Source: Deltaproteobacteria bacterium (GTDB lineage: Bacteria > Myxococcota_C > UBA6777). From it: DNA of 64,000 nucleotides. Location of the stretch: positions 1 through 64,000 of the forward strand of contig SBHC01000016.1 in NCBI GenBank assembly GCA_006226375.1. The letters are read 5' to 3'. Every line of letters starts with the position of its first letter. Positions within the stretch are counted from its first letter, which is position 1. The notes beneath the pieces are model-generated. The model had not been told where the DNA came from, ran no database searches, and worked only from the letters and a program-made list of their open reading frames with translations. Positions 7,822-16,704 of this stretch are shown here, piece after piece. The translations under genes and the position numbers were made by a program.

Positions 7822-10122
7822 ATGTCAACCCATGAACCCGACATGTCACCCGAAAGAAGGACGCCTTCCTCGATCCTGAAAGGGTGCTATCGCCTTGAAG
7901 CCCAAGTCGGCATGGGCGGGATGGCGACAGTGTATCGCGCAACGCATTCTGGGCTTGGACTTCCCGTGGCTGTGAAGCTGCTGAGCCCCAACCTGTCTCA
8001 AAGCCTGCCTCTTCGTGAGCGCTTCTTGCAGGAAGCGAGGATTCAGTTTCAGCTCAAGCATCCCAACATTGTGCAGGTGACAGACTATATCGATGAATCT
8101 GGATTGCTTGGGTATGTGCTGGAGTGGGTCGAAGGAACAGATCTTCAGCAATGGTTTCAGCATCGAAAAGAGCCGCTACAACCTGAAGAGCTGTGGAGGG
8201 TGATGGAGCCGGTGTTGCAGGGGGTTCAGTACGCTCATGCGAAGGGTGTGGTGCATCGAGACCTCAAGCCGTCGAACATCCTTCTCCATCTGGAACAAGG
8301 CACGCTTGTGCCCAAAGTTGCGGACTTTGGGATGGCCAAGCTGCTTGGAGAAGGAGAGCAGCCTCTCACTCTCACGCAAGAAACGTTGGGCACTCTCCAA
8401 TACATGGCTCCCGAGCAGATCGATAACAGTCGCAGCGTTGACCATCGAGCCGACATCTACAGTTTGGGCGTGATTCTCTTTGAACTCCTTACCGGACAGC
8501 TCCCTTTTTCAGGTAGCGCGTCCTATCTAACATACGCACACATCTGGGAGCCGCCGCCGTCTCCCCGGTCGTTGCGGCCTGAACTGCCTCCTTCTCTGGA
8601 AGTTGTTTTGCTCAAGTGTCTCGCCAAAAAACCGGAAGAGCGATTCTCTGAGATGTCGGAGTTGTTGCATGCTCTTCAAATGAGCTTGTCTTCCTCTCCT
8701 CCTGAGGCATTTTCTTCCCAAGACAGCTACGCAAAACCCGCCAACTTTGCTCGTTTGGCGAGCTTGTTTGTGGTGGTTCTTTGTCTGCTAGGGGTGTGGT
8801 GGAAGTGGGATGCGCTTTCTTTGTATGAGCAACGATGGCGTGGGGCTTCTACAAAGCAACCACCCGAAAGATTAAAACATAGGGAAGCCCTCAACCTTCG
8901 AAGAGCTACAAAACGTTCAGCGAAGACTCAACCTCCATCAGCAAAGACGCCCAAGGTTCTGGGGCGACAGCCAGGGGAAGGCCTTGGGGACTCTGACCCA
9001 TCAACACCTGCCCTAAGAACAAGGCCATCCGTCCCTGTTAAGCGCCGAACGCCTCTGCGCAAGCGTCGGGCTCAGCCCCGAAAGCGTCGGACTCAAAACC
9101 GAAAACGTCGTCGCCGAAGGAGGCCTCCTCGGTTTCGGAGGAGGGTCCTCAAGAGACAACGTTCAGCAAAGAGGAAAAAAACGCAAAACAGGTTGGGTAC
9201 GCTCTCTCTTCTTTTGGAACGAGAGAAACCACCTCGTCGAAAGGTGCCTTCTCGAAGGGCCTCAAACGGCCTGGCTGTGAAGGTGAAGCAAGTGTTGCGA
9301 GATGCTTGTTTGATTCGTTCCAAAACAAGGGCGCTGCGGGCTGTCTATCGGGACCTTGCTGATACCTTTCCTGGTTCCGTTCCTGCCTTGTTGGAACAGC
9401 TTAAGGACCGTGACCCATGTGTTCGCGATCTTGTCGCAGGGACTGTGATCTACCTGGATAAGAAGTTCCGTGCTGTGCGAGGCCACATTCAGCGAGGGAC
9501 AAAGCATTCTCATTCTTGGGTTCGTCGTCGCTCTCGCTCCATGTTGCGATATCTGCAACGTCGTGACCGAAGACGGAAAGGGTTGCCTCCACGCCGTGCT
9601 TCCTCGTCGCGCATTGGCCGTATTCTTCGAGTGCTTCATCACACACCATCGATTGGCAAAACGCGACAGTACATGCGCTTTCTCCGGCGCAAAGGAAAGC
9701 AAGACCCTCGCGTGGCGAAGGCATTTATCAAACTTCTTGATGATCCAAGAAAGATGATTCGCACCTACGCCGCCTCTTCGTTTCGTTACCTGGGCAAATA
9801 TGGAGTGAAGGGAACCAAGAAACTCATCCAACTGTCGATCCAGAACTCTCAGAATGTAGGTCTACTAAGGGACATTGTAGCGGGTTTGGGTGGGCTCGCT
9901 CCTTACAATATCCAAGCGGTGGTTGGATTAAATATGCATCTGATGAGCCCTCACTGGGAAGTCCGCGCTGATGCCGCGTATTGGATGCGAGCGGCCGGAG
10001 CATGGGGGGATACGTCTCTGCCGGTCCTGGAGCAACTCACAAAAGACTCTTACCCGCTCGTGCGAAGGTTTGCCCGCGAGTCGATCCGCAAGATAAAACA
10101 AGCGGTGAAGAAGGAGGAGTAA
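7822..10122 (+). CDS. Ser/Thr kinase with membrane span, basic linker and HEAT repeats
   Basis: I start at the ATG 2 nt after the previous stop because the longer frame lies inside the upstream kinase gene. Of 766 residues, about 20-290 form a Hanks kinase (GMGGMATVY, VAVKLL, HRDLKPSN, ADFGMAK, GTLQYMAPEQ). A membrane span lies near 309-330. A very basic low-complexity linker (about 405-480) is made of Arg/Lys repeats such as RKRRTQNRKRRRRRR. The last 280 residues form repeated helix pairs typical of HEAT/armadillo repeats (for example DPRKMIRTYAASSFRYLGK). The kinase would be cytoplasmic and the basic and HEAT parts periplasmic if the span is single. HEAT repeats usually bind proteins, so the tail may be the sensor. 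Confidence 0.9.
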   Translation: MSTHEPDMSPERRTPSSILKGCYRLEAQVGMGGMATVYRATHSGLGLPVAVKLLSPNLSQSLPLRERFLQEARIQFQLKHPNIVQVTDYIDESGLLGYVLEWVEGTDLQQWFQHRKEPLQPEELWRVMEPVLQGVQYAHAKGVVHRDLKPSNILLHLEQGTLVPKVADFGMAKLLGEGEQPLTLTQETLGTLQYMAPEQIDNSRSVDHRADIYSLGVILFELLTGQLPFSGSASYLTYAHIWEPPPSPRSLRPELPPSLEVVLLKCLAKKPEERFSEMSELLHALQMSLSSSPPEAFSSQDSYAKPANFARLASLFVVVLCLLGVWWKWDALSLYEQRWRGASTKQPPERLKHREALNLRRATKRSAKTQPPSAKTPKVLGRQPGEGLGDSDPSTPALRTRPSVPVKRRTPLRKRRAQPRKRRTQNRKRRRRRRPPRFRRRVLKRQRSAKRKKTQNRLGTLSLLLEREKPPRRKVPSRRASNGLAVKVKQVLRDACLIRSKTRALRAVYRDLADTFPGSVPALLEQLKDRDPCVRDLVAGTVIYLDKKFRAVRGHIQRGTKHSHSWVRRRSRSMLRYLQRRDRRRKGLPPRRASSSRIGRILRVLHHTPSIGKTRQYMRFLRRKGKQDPRVAKAFIKLLDDPRKMIRTYAASSFRYLGKYGVKGTKKLIQLSIQNSQNVGLLRDIVAGLGGLAPYNIQAVVGLNMHLMSPHWEVRADAAYWMRAAGAWGDTSLPVLEQLTKDSYPLVRRFARESIRKIKQAVKKEE

Positions 10123-10130
10123 CCTCAAAG

Positions 10131-10150
10131 AAGCCAGGATAGGCTTTCTC
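10131..10150 (+). terminator. Weak hairpin after kinase pair
   Basis: AAGCC and GGCTT form a 5-bp stem with a 6-nt loop, followed by the pyrimidine run TCTCTTC. It lies 9 bp after the second kinase stop. The stem is short, so this is only a possible terminator. Confidence 0.3.
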
Positions 10151-10223
10151 TTCGCTGCCTTGTTTGGTGCCTTGGGAGGGGATGGTTTGTGTGGTACGAT
10201 GAGAACGTTTCATCCACAATGTA

Positions 10224-10248
10224 TCCCAGGTTCTTGAGTATCCTGGGA
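10224..10248 (+). terminator. 7-bp hairpin upstream of phosphofructokinase
   Basis: TCCCAGG and CCTGGGA form a perfect 7-bp stem around an 11-nt loop, 40 bp before the phosphofructokinase start, with TCTTTT a few bases downstream. It could be a terminator of the kinase transcript or a leader hairpin of the next gene. Confidence 0.35.
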
Positions 10249-10288
10249 GCTGCTCTTTTGGAGCTTTCGCGACAACAAGGAGAGTCCA

Positions 10289-11389
10289 GTGTCCAAAGGT
10301 CGGAAAAAGATTGCCATTAATACTGGGGGAGGCGACGCGCCTGGCTTAAACGGAGTCATTCGGGCTGTGGTGTTGAGCGCATACAATCGAGGGTGGGAGG
10401 TCTACGGCATTCACGACGGTTACAAAGGATTGTTGGATCTGGAAGAAATCACACATCTCACTCCCCTCAACGTGAACGACATTCTCCCGCAAGGTGGAAC
10501 CATTTTGGGTACCACCAACAAGGGGAATCCGTTTGAGATGCCCGTCAAGAACGCGATCGGGGAGTTGGAATACTATGATGTCAGTGACCGTCTGGTGGAT
10601 AACTTCCGTCGGCTGGGGCTCTCCGCACTGATCGCTGTCGGCGGTGATGGAAGTATGGACATCGCGCTTCGGCTCCATAAAAAAGGCATTCCCGTTGTTG
10701 GAGTACCCAAAACCATCGACAATGACCTGTCGTCCACCATTGTCACGTTTGGTTTTGACACCGCAGTGACGACGGCGACCGAGGCGATTGACAAACTCCA
10801 CACCACCGCAAAGGCCCACGACCGTGTGATGGTTGTTGAGGTGATGGGGCGTTATGCTGGGTGGATCGCGCTGAACGCGGGCGTCAGTGGCGCCGCCGAT
10901 GCCATCTTAATTCCCGAGATCCCCTTCGACATGGATCATGTCTGCAACCACATCAAGGGAGGCGAACTTCAAAAGCATCACTACGCCATTGTTGTGGTCG
11001 CCGAAGGTGCAACTCCAGCTGGGCAAGGCATGATGTACACCGAAGAGGCGAAGGAAGGTCGCCAAGAAGTTCGGCTTGGTGGCATCGGACATTGGGTGGC
11101 TAACGAAATCAAAGAGCGCACAGGCAAAGACACTCGTTGCGTGGTGTTGGGCCATGTGCAACGAGGTGGATCACCCACGACCTTCGACCGGCTTGTTGCC
11201 ACTCGCTTTGGGGCAGCAGCGGTACGGGCCGTCGAGAAAGAACAGTTTGGACACATGGTCGCGTTGGATCCTCCTCAGGTGAAGTATGTTCCCTTGGAGG
11301 AAGCCTTGGAGCGAATGAAAAAGGTTCCCATGGATTGCGACACCGTCCTATCCGCTCGTGATATCGGGATCTGCTTTGGTGACGAATAG
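10289..11389 (+). CDS. pfkA: 6-phosphofructokinase, ATP-type with PPi-type lysine
   Basis: This 366-residue enzyme phosphorylates fructose 6-phosphate in glycolysis. Visible family motifs are GGGDAPGLN near the N-terminus, the nucleotide site GGDGS, the catalytic PKTIDND and MGRYAGW. Gly in GGDGS (E. coli position 104) marks ATP enzymes, since PPi enzymes have Asp there. Lys in PKTIDND (position 124, Gly in E. coli PfkA) is usual in PPi-type and long-clade enzymes. The G/K pair is known from some ATP-dependent PFKs, so ATP use is likely. It starts with GTG, 8 nt after AAGGAG. The cNMP/uridine-kinase fusion follows 31 nt downstream, suggesting one operon. Confidence 0.93.
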   Translation: MSKGRKKIAINTGGGDAPGLNGVIRAVVLSAYNRGWEVYGIHDGYKGLLDLEEITHLTPLNVNDILPQGGTILGTTNKGNPFEMPVKNAIGELEYYDVSDRLVDNFRRLGLSALIAVGGDGSMDIALRLHKKGIPVVGVPKTIDNDLSSTIVTFGFDTAVTTATEAIDKLHTTAKAHDRVMVVEVMGRYAGWIALNAGVSGAADAILIPEIPFDMDHVCNHIKGGELQKHHYAIVVVAEGATPAGQGMMYTEEAKEGRQEVRLGGIGHWVANEIKERTGKDTRCVVLGHVQRGGSPTTFDRLVATRFGAAAVRAVEKEQFGHMVALDPPQVKYVPLEEALERMKKVPMDCDTVLSARDIGICFGDE

Positions 11390-11420
11390 GGACAAGGGTT
11401 CCTGGGGAAAGTGAGGCTGT

Positions 11421-13604
11421 ATGGCGACGTCGGAGGACTTGCTTCGCACATTGTGGTTGGAATCGGAGGGTTCTATCGGAATCCTGGAGCATGTGCGTGG
11501 CCATGAATGGGAGGCATGCCAGCAGTTCTTCCAGACCAAGGAGATTCCAGCCGGTGAGGTGATTGTTCGGGAGGGAGACACGACATCTTCCATGTACGTG
11601 GTTCTGGCGGGAGAAGCTGAAGTCGTTCGGAATCATGTTCGTCTGCGTCCAATGGTTGCAGGTGAACACTTTGGTGAGCTGGGGCTTCTCACAGGTGAGC
11701 CCCGTGCTGCCACTGTGAAGGCCCGTACTCCGATGGTCGTGGCCGAAATGAAGGAGGAACAGTGGCTGGCTATGGCGGCTTCCCATTCCCATTGGGTGCT
11801 TGCGATGGTCCGTTGCATCGTGCAGTCGCTACGCTCGAGAATTACGGACGTGACAGACAACTTGGAGTTGCTGTTGCGGGATCGTTTCCTGCCCCGCCAG
11901 AGTGAAGTCCGTGTGAAAATCAACGGTGGAGAACGTTGGGTCAAAACAGGCACTCCGCTCTCTGAGATCCTTCCCAAAACCTCAGATGGAAAGCCCATCG
12001 TTGCGGCTTTGCTTCATGCCAAGCCTGTGTCTCTTCACACGGTTGTGACTTCCGATGTGAGAGTGTCTCCTTTAACCATGGAACACTGGGAAGGCTTTCG
12101 CCTGTATCGTCTGAGTTTGGGTTTGTTGTTGTTGGAAGCTGCCCATCGTATGGAGCCTCCTTTGCAGTGTCATTTGGGTCCTTCCATGGGGTTTGCTCAA
12201 CTTGTCGGTTGGGACCACGACGACGCTCGTTCCCCCGAGAGTTTAGCCCAGGAACTTCAGGCTCAGATGGAGCAGTTGGTTAAGGAAAATCGCCGGTTTC
12301 TGGCCGAACGCTGGCCTGTGGACGCAGCGATTGCGCTGTTGCGCCGACAAGGGTGGGATTATGGCGCGATGTCCTTGGAGAGCCGACGAGAAGGGTTCGT
12401 CACCTTGGTGACATGTGGGGATATCTATGCACCTTCAAGCGCACCTTTTCTACCCGATACCTCGTATCTACAACGCTTCTCCCTCTCGTTGCAGCGAGGT
12501 CACATGCTCCTGTATTTTGGGGAGCCTGGAGGCTTACAAACGGTCCAGTTTGAAGCCCTGAGTCACCTCAAGATGCAACAGCTTCAGCAGCCCCGGCATA
12601 ACTACCTCACCATTAAGAGCACCCAAGAAGCTGAAAGCGAACACCAGCAGTGGCTGAAGGCTCTGGGGGTTCGAAGCATTGGGGAGTTTAATCAATACTG
12701 TGTGCAAGGAAATGTATCCCAGCTGATCCAGGTCAGCGAAGGATTTCACGAGAAGCGAATCAGCCAACTTGCTGATGCCATCGCTGAACGTTCAGAGACT
12801 CGTTTTGTGATCATTGCGGGGCCGAGCTCCTCGGGCAAAACCACCTTCATTCAGCGGCTGGTGGTACAGCTCCGGGTGAACGGAATTGTACCTCACTCGC
12901 TGTCACTGGATGATTACTATATCGACCGCGAAAAGACGCCACGAACCCCTGACGGTGACTACGATTTTGAGGCCCTGGAAGCGATCAACCTGTCGTTGTG
13001 GCATGACCATCTCTCACGCTTGCTTGCTGGAGAACAAGTCGCAACGGCCCGGTATGACTTTGTTACAGGATGCAACCATCACAACGGCGGACCCACCTTC
13101 CAGTTGTTGGAAAAGAATGTCCTTTTGATCGAAGGTTTGCATGGCTTGAATCCGGCCATCCTTCCTGCAGAAACTCACCCCGAACAGATCTACAAGATCT
13201 TTATCAATCCCATGACTGCTATGCCTTTGGACCGCCTTAACAGGGTCCATGTCTCTGACATTCGTTTGCTGCGACGTATTGTTCGGGACCGTCACCACCG
13301 CGACATTCATGCGGCAGACAACATCCTGCGCTGGCCTTCTGTACGTGCCGGAGAACGCAAGCATATTTACCCCTTTCTTGAACAGGCTGATGTCACGTTT
13401 AACTCTTCGTTGGTCTACGAACTCTCTGTTCTTAAGGTCTTTGCTGATCGTTACCTAATGGAGGTGAATCGTGAGCATCCAGCCTTCACTACGGCCTTTC
13501 GGCTCCGGCAACTGATCGAACATGTCGTGACCATCTATCCCGATCACGTCCCTCAGACCTCTTTGCTGCGTGAGTTTATAGGCGGTAGCGGCTTTGATAG
13601 TTAA
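11421..13604 (+). CDS. Fusion: cNMP-binding domain + TGS/ThrRS-like region + uridine kinase domain
   Basis: The 727-residue protein has three recognisable parts. Residues about 35-135 look like a cyclic-nucleotide binding domain (EIPAGEVIVREGD, GEHFGELGLLTGEPRAATV). Residues about 155-430 resemble the TGS and second additional domains of threonyl-tRNA synthetase (VRVKINGGERWVKTGTPL; HCLGPS-like CHLGPSMGF). Residues about 460-727 form a uridine kinase/phosphoribulokinase domain with Walker A GPSSSGKTTF, LSLDDYY and a TARYDF-type substrate strand. TGS-uridine kinase proteins are a known bacterial family of nucleoside kinases. The added N-terminal cNMP domain implies control by cAMP or cGMP, which is inference. 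It lies 31 bp after phosphofructokinase, suggesting linked control of sugar and nucleotide metabolism. Confidence 0.88.
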   Translation: MATSEDLLRTLWLESEGSIGILEHVRGHEWEACQQFFQTKEIPAGEVIVREGDTTSSMYVVLAGEAEVVRNHVRLRPMVAGEHFGELGLLTGEPRAATVKARTPMVVAEMKEEQWLAMAASHSHWVLAMVRCIVQSLRSRITDVTDNLELLLRDRFLPRQSEVRVKINGGERWVKTGTPLSEILPKTSDGKPIVAALLHAKPVSLHTVVTSDVRVSPLTMEHWEGFRLYRLSLGLLLLEAAHRMEPPLQCHLGPSMGFAQLVGWDHDDARSPESLAQELQAQMEQLVKENRRFLAERWPVDAAIALLRRQGWDYGAMSLESRREGFVTLVTCGDIYAPSSAPFLPDTSYLQRFSLSLQRGHMLLYFGEPGGLQTVQFEALSHLKMQQLQQPRHNYLTIKSTQEAESEHQQWLKALGVRSIGEFNQYCVQGNVSQLIQVSEGFHEKRISQLADAIAERSETRFVIIAGPSSSGKTTFIQRLVVQLRVNGIVPHSLSLDDYYIDREKTPRTPDGDYDFEALEAINLSLWHDHLSRLLAGEQVATARYDFVTGCNHHNGGPTFQLLEKNVLLIEGLHGLNPAILPAETHPEQIYKIFINPMTAMPLDRLNRVHVSDIRLLRRIVRDRHHRDIHAADNILRWPSVRAGERKHIYPFLEQADVTFNSSLVYELSVLKVFADRYLMEVNREHPAFTTAFRLRQLIEHVVTIYPDHVPQTSLLREFIGGSGFDS

Positions 13605-14223
13605 GACGGGAATCATTTCTATGTTGTTGAAATGAAATATGTTTGCTCGTCTCTTGTGCCGGCAAAATTTCACGAAAGCTTGTCCCTTTCTTTTCCCTGA
13701 GAAGCTATCAAACGTAGGGAGGAGGAGGCGTATGATCCCCGAATGATCAGGGTTTGATCACTGTCTTGATCACATCGAGGATCACTCCCTGTTTGGAGCA
13801 ATGGAGTTATGCGCGCTCTCTGGGGTGACTTCTTTTGTTCAGTGTTTGGCTCTGAGGGGTCTGCTGCGCAAGGACTTGGTGGGTTCTCGATAGGCTTGAA
13901 TAGCTTGAGAGTGAGCTCCTAGTTATCAGACCGATAGGAGGGCGATATCTCTTTATGCAAAGGGACTTGTGTAGGTTGTGCTGGCAAATGTTCAGTTGTT
14001 TGGCGCACGGAACATGCCGTAGTTGCTAAGGTTTCTAACTAGTCATCAGGAGATCCTTGCGCAGAAAGGGTTTGCGAGACGTGTGTCGGCTTATGACAGA
14101 AAACCCGACGAACCTTGGAAGTGTTCGGAGCAACCACACTTCCCCTAACAACGGGATGTTGGCTCCACATCACCCCAAAGCACATTTACCAGAAGAGAAT
14201 AGAGTAGGTTCAAGGAGAACATC
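13605..14223. other. 619-bp non-coding region upstream of HEAT protein gene
   Basis: No open frame above 60 codons was found on either strand. A weak hairpin (TCATTTC/GAAATGA, 13613-13635) follows the fusion gene. The phased TGATC array lies at 13733-13784. The remainder up to the HEAT gene has no feature I recognise and could be a long leader or an unannotated RNA. Confidence 0.6.
13733..13784. promoter_or_regulatory. Phased array of five GATC-centred hexamers
   Basis: TGATCC, TGATCA, TGATCA, TGATCA and GGATCA begin at 13733, 13744, 13755, 13767 and 13779. The spacings are 11, 11, 12 and 12 bp, close to one helical turn each, so all sites face one side of the helix. Three are perfect TGATCA palindromes. 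This is the layout of a cooperative operator or a methylation-sensitive element. No known regulator is assigned. Confidence 0.5.
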
Positions 14224-15207
14224 ATGATGCAGGTCACCAAGAATCAAAAAGCCCAATCCTTCAACACCCAACGAGTGAGCAGCAAGTCTCGCCGTGCGAA
14301 GATGGAAGCGAAAGCAGGTTCTCCTGAGATGCTCTGTTATGTTCCCACCCAAAACAACAACGCGGATGCCTTGTACATGGAAGGTCTCCCTGAGCACGTT
14401 CGTTTGGAGTTGGAGCAACTGCTGGCTCGTCAGCGTGCAGAGTCCAAGAGCTTTGATGTGCAAGGACTGTTGCAAGACATCGCGAACCTCAAGGCGGAGT
14501 TGTCAGAGGAAGATCGGTTCGCGATTCAGCGCGAATGGATCGCCCGGGCTCGTGGTGAATGGACTCTTCCTGTCTCTCCTGAGCACGCTCTGCGCGATAT
14601 GGTATCGCTCTCCATGTCCTTGCGTCCCAAGTATCTTCCCTCCATCCAGGCCTGGGGTGCTGCGCTCCACACCTTCCAGAATATGCCCCATGCTCCCTGG
14701 CTGGCGGTTTGGGCGTTGGGTCAACTTCGAACCTGCAAGCGTCGTCGGTCCATCTCTCTCTTTGTGGATGTTCTGGCCTGTTTTGGTCGTCGTCTTGTGG
14801 CACCCATCCAGACCTTCTCCGTGAACAACAGCAACCGCGCGATGCTTCTCCAGGTTCTGGGGAACATTGACCCCATGGCAGGCATGACGTTGTTCCTGGT
14901 CGCTCTTGAAGATGAAGATGCTGTGTGCCGTGAAGTTGCGATTGATTCCCTCGCGTTCCTTGGAGAGTCTGCAGTGCCTGTTCTGTTGGCTCGACTCCGT
15001 CACACCTCCAAGCAAGTTCGTATTGCAGCCTCTGAGGCTCTTGCTTTGATTGGTTCGGAGCAGGCCTTGTCCAAGCTCCGTGCTGCTCGTCGATTGGAGA
15101 TGGCCACCGACGTTTGCGCTGCGCTGGATCGCGCCATCGTTGCTTGCACTCCTTTCACGACGCACAAACCCATGATGTCGATGTACCGAGGTTTGCAGCG
15201 ATTCTAG
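14224..15207 (+). CDS. HEAT-repeat protein
   Basis: The 327-residue protein has no signal peptide. Its N-terminal 60 residues are polar and contain a short segment on Asn-rich Tyr-Val-Pro. The middle is helical, and residues about 205-300 form HEAT-type helix pairs (DEDAVCREVAIDSLAFLG, SKQVRIAASEALALIG). HEAT repeats act as protein-binding scaffolds; the partner is unknown. The ATG at 14224 lies 8 nt after AAGGAG. It follows an unusually long non-coding region with a possible operator array, suggesting it is individually regulated. Confidence 0.8.
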   Translation: MMQVTKNQKAQSFNTQRVSSKSRRAKMEAKAGSPEMLCYVPTQNNNADALYMEGLPEHVRLELEQLLARQRAESKSFDVQGLLQDIANLKAELSEEDRFAIQREWIARARGEWTLPVSPEHALRDMVSLSMSLRPKYLPSIQAWGAALHTFQNMPHAPWLAVWALGQLRTCKRRRSISLFVDVLACFGRRLVAPIQTFSVNNSNRAMLLQVLGNIDPMAGMTLFLVALEDEDAVCREVAIDSLAFLGESAVPVLLARLRHTSKQVRIAASEALALIGSEQALSKLRAARRLEMATDVCAALDRAIVACTPFTTHKPMMSMYRGLQRF

Positions 15208-15306
15208 TCCCTTTGGTCCTCGTTATGCACCACACACCTCTTCTTTCCTTGTGTCTTCCTCTGCTACAATGCCGGCGATTGTATGGTTTGTGATGTGGAG
15301 GAATAC

Positions 15307-16674
15307 ATGAAACGTATTGGATTTCTGGGACTTCTCTTCGTGGGGATGTTGCTCGTTGGTGTTTGGGGTGGAGCTTGCTCCGATCCAGGTACAAACACAC
15401 AGGATGGAGTCTCCAACCAAGAGACAACGCTGGAGGGTGGAGGAAGTCAGGAGTCCAACACAGTCTCCGATGGCGAGGCTTCTCCTGAGACTGTTGCCCA
15501 AGAAGAAGGCAAAGAGACAGCCCCTCCTGAGGCTTCAGCGGGGCTGCCTGCATTGTCGAATCCCACCATTCTGGAACCTGGAAAAGGGTTGACCAAGATT
15601 CAAATCCAGCCAGCTGTCGCGTTTGGAAACGACGGCAAGCTTGCTTTGGTCTGGACAGGTTCCGATGAGAGCAAATCTCTCAACATTTACGCTTCGATTG
15701 TGGATGAGGCCGGGAAAACGTCTACCCCTGTTCGACTGGATACATTCCAGGGTGGCTTGAAGAATGAGCCGTCTGTATGTGCGTTGAAGGGAGGCGGGTT
15801 TGTTGCTGTTTGGTCTGTGGACACTCAGGTTCAGGGAACCCCTGAAGGTAACTTGCAGGTTCGCTTCCGGCGCTTGGACGCCACAGGCAAAACGTTGGAT
15901 TCTGAAGCCGTCCAGGTCAAAACGGAGGTCGTGGGCAATCACTGGCTCGCGGATGTAGCCTGCTCTGAAGATGGGGGCTTTGTCTTTACAGGTGTTCGAG
16001 TGGATGCCGACAACACAACCTTCGGTGTGTTTGTGCAGCGTTTTGACGCGGATGGAAAAGCCAAAGACAAGGCAACCTACGTCAACCCAGCGCCAGCTGG
16101 AACGCAAGCACATCCTGAAGTCGCTGCCGGTCCAATGGGAGCCGCCGTTGTTGCTTACGAAGACTCTCTGGATGGCAAAGACACCGTTGTGTTTCGGTTG
16201 TATCCCAAGGAAGGACAGGCTCCTGGCTCTCCAGTGATCCTTGGAGGCGGAGCAGGGAGTCTCTCTCTTAAAGGGGCTGTTGTTGCGATGCAGCCTGACA
16301 CCGGCATTTTTGTGGTGGGTGGCTTGCGAGGGAATGGCTCCACACCGTCTCTCAAGCAGTATGCTGCGGATGGAACGAACCCAACAACATTGTCATTGCC
16401 ACCTGCATCCCTGACCGTTCAGCTTGCTGTGGAGGCGTTGTTTCCTGAGAAAGCCTGGGGAGTTCTTACCATGACTCGCTCAGGTACTACCTCTACACTC
16501 CATCTCCACGTTCTTGGAGAGGAGTTGAAGGCCCCGCTTTCTGCTTCGTTGGCTTCGGGGAGTCTTCCTCCCTATCGCCCAGCGCTAGCTTACAGAAACG
16601 GGAACCTTGTCGTGGCTTGGACGGAGCGAACCGCCAACAGCGGGTACGGTGTGAAGCTTGCTTGGTTCAAGTGA
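15307..16674 (+). CDS. Lipoprotein, probable beta-propeller-like
   Basis: I start at the ATG at 15307, preceded by GGAGG 6 nt upstream, and not at the earlier GTG at 15283. The 455-residue product begins MKRIGFLG, has a hydrophobic core and a lipobox ending GGAC. A Gln/Glu/Ser/Thr-rich spacer follows (to about residue 80). The rest repeats a pattern such as GGFVAVWSVD, GGFVFTGVRVD and NLVVAWTER about every 45-60 residues, which suggests beta-propeller blades. No catalytic motif is visible. Likely an outer-membrane-anchored surface protein. It converges on the zinc-ribbon protein gene with 30 bp between stops. Confidence 0.75.
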   Translation: MKRIGFLGLLFVGMLLVGVWGGACSDPGTNTQDGVSNQETTLEGGGSQESNTVSDGEASPETVAQEEGKETAPPEASAGLPALSNPTILEPGKGLTKIQIQPAVAFGNDGKLALVWTGSDESKSLNIYASIVDEAGKTSTPVRLDTFQGGLKNEPSVCALKGGGFVAVWSVDTQVQGTPEGNLQVRFRRLDATGKTLDSEAVQVKTEVVGNHWLADVACSEDGGFVFTGVRVDADNTTFGVFVQRFDADGKAKDKATYVNPAPAGTQAHPEVAAGPMGAAVVAYEDSLDGKDTVVFRLYPKEGQAPGSPVILGGGAGSLSLKGAVVAMQPDTGIFVVGGLRGNGSTPSLKQYAADGTNPTTLSLPPASLTVQLAVEALFPEKAWGVLTMTRSGTTSTLHLHVLGEELKAPLSASLASGSLPPYRPALAYRNGNLVVAWTERTANSGYGVKLAWFK

Positions 16675-16704
16675 GATGCGTCAACGTGTTCTTCTCTTGT
16701 GTGT

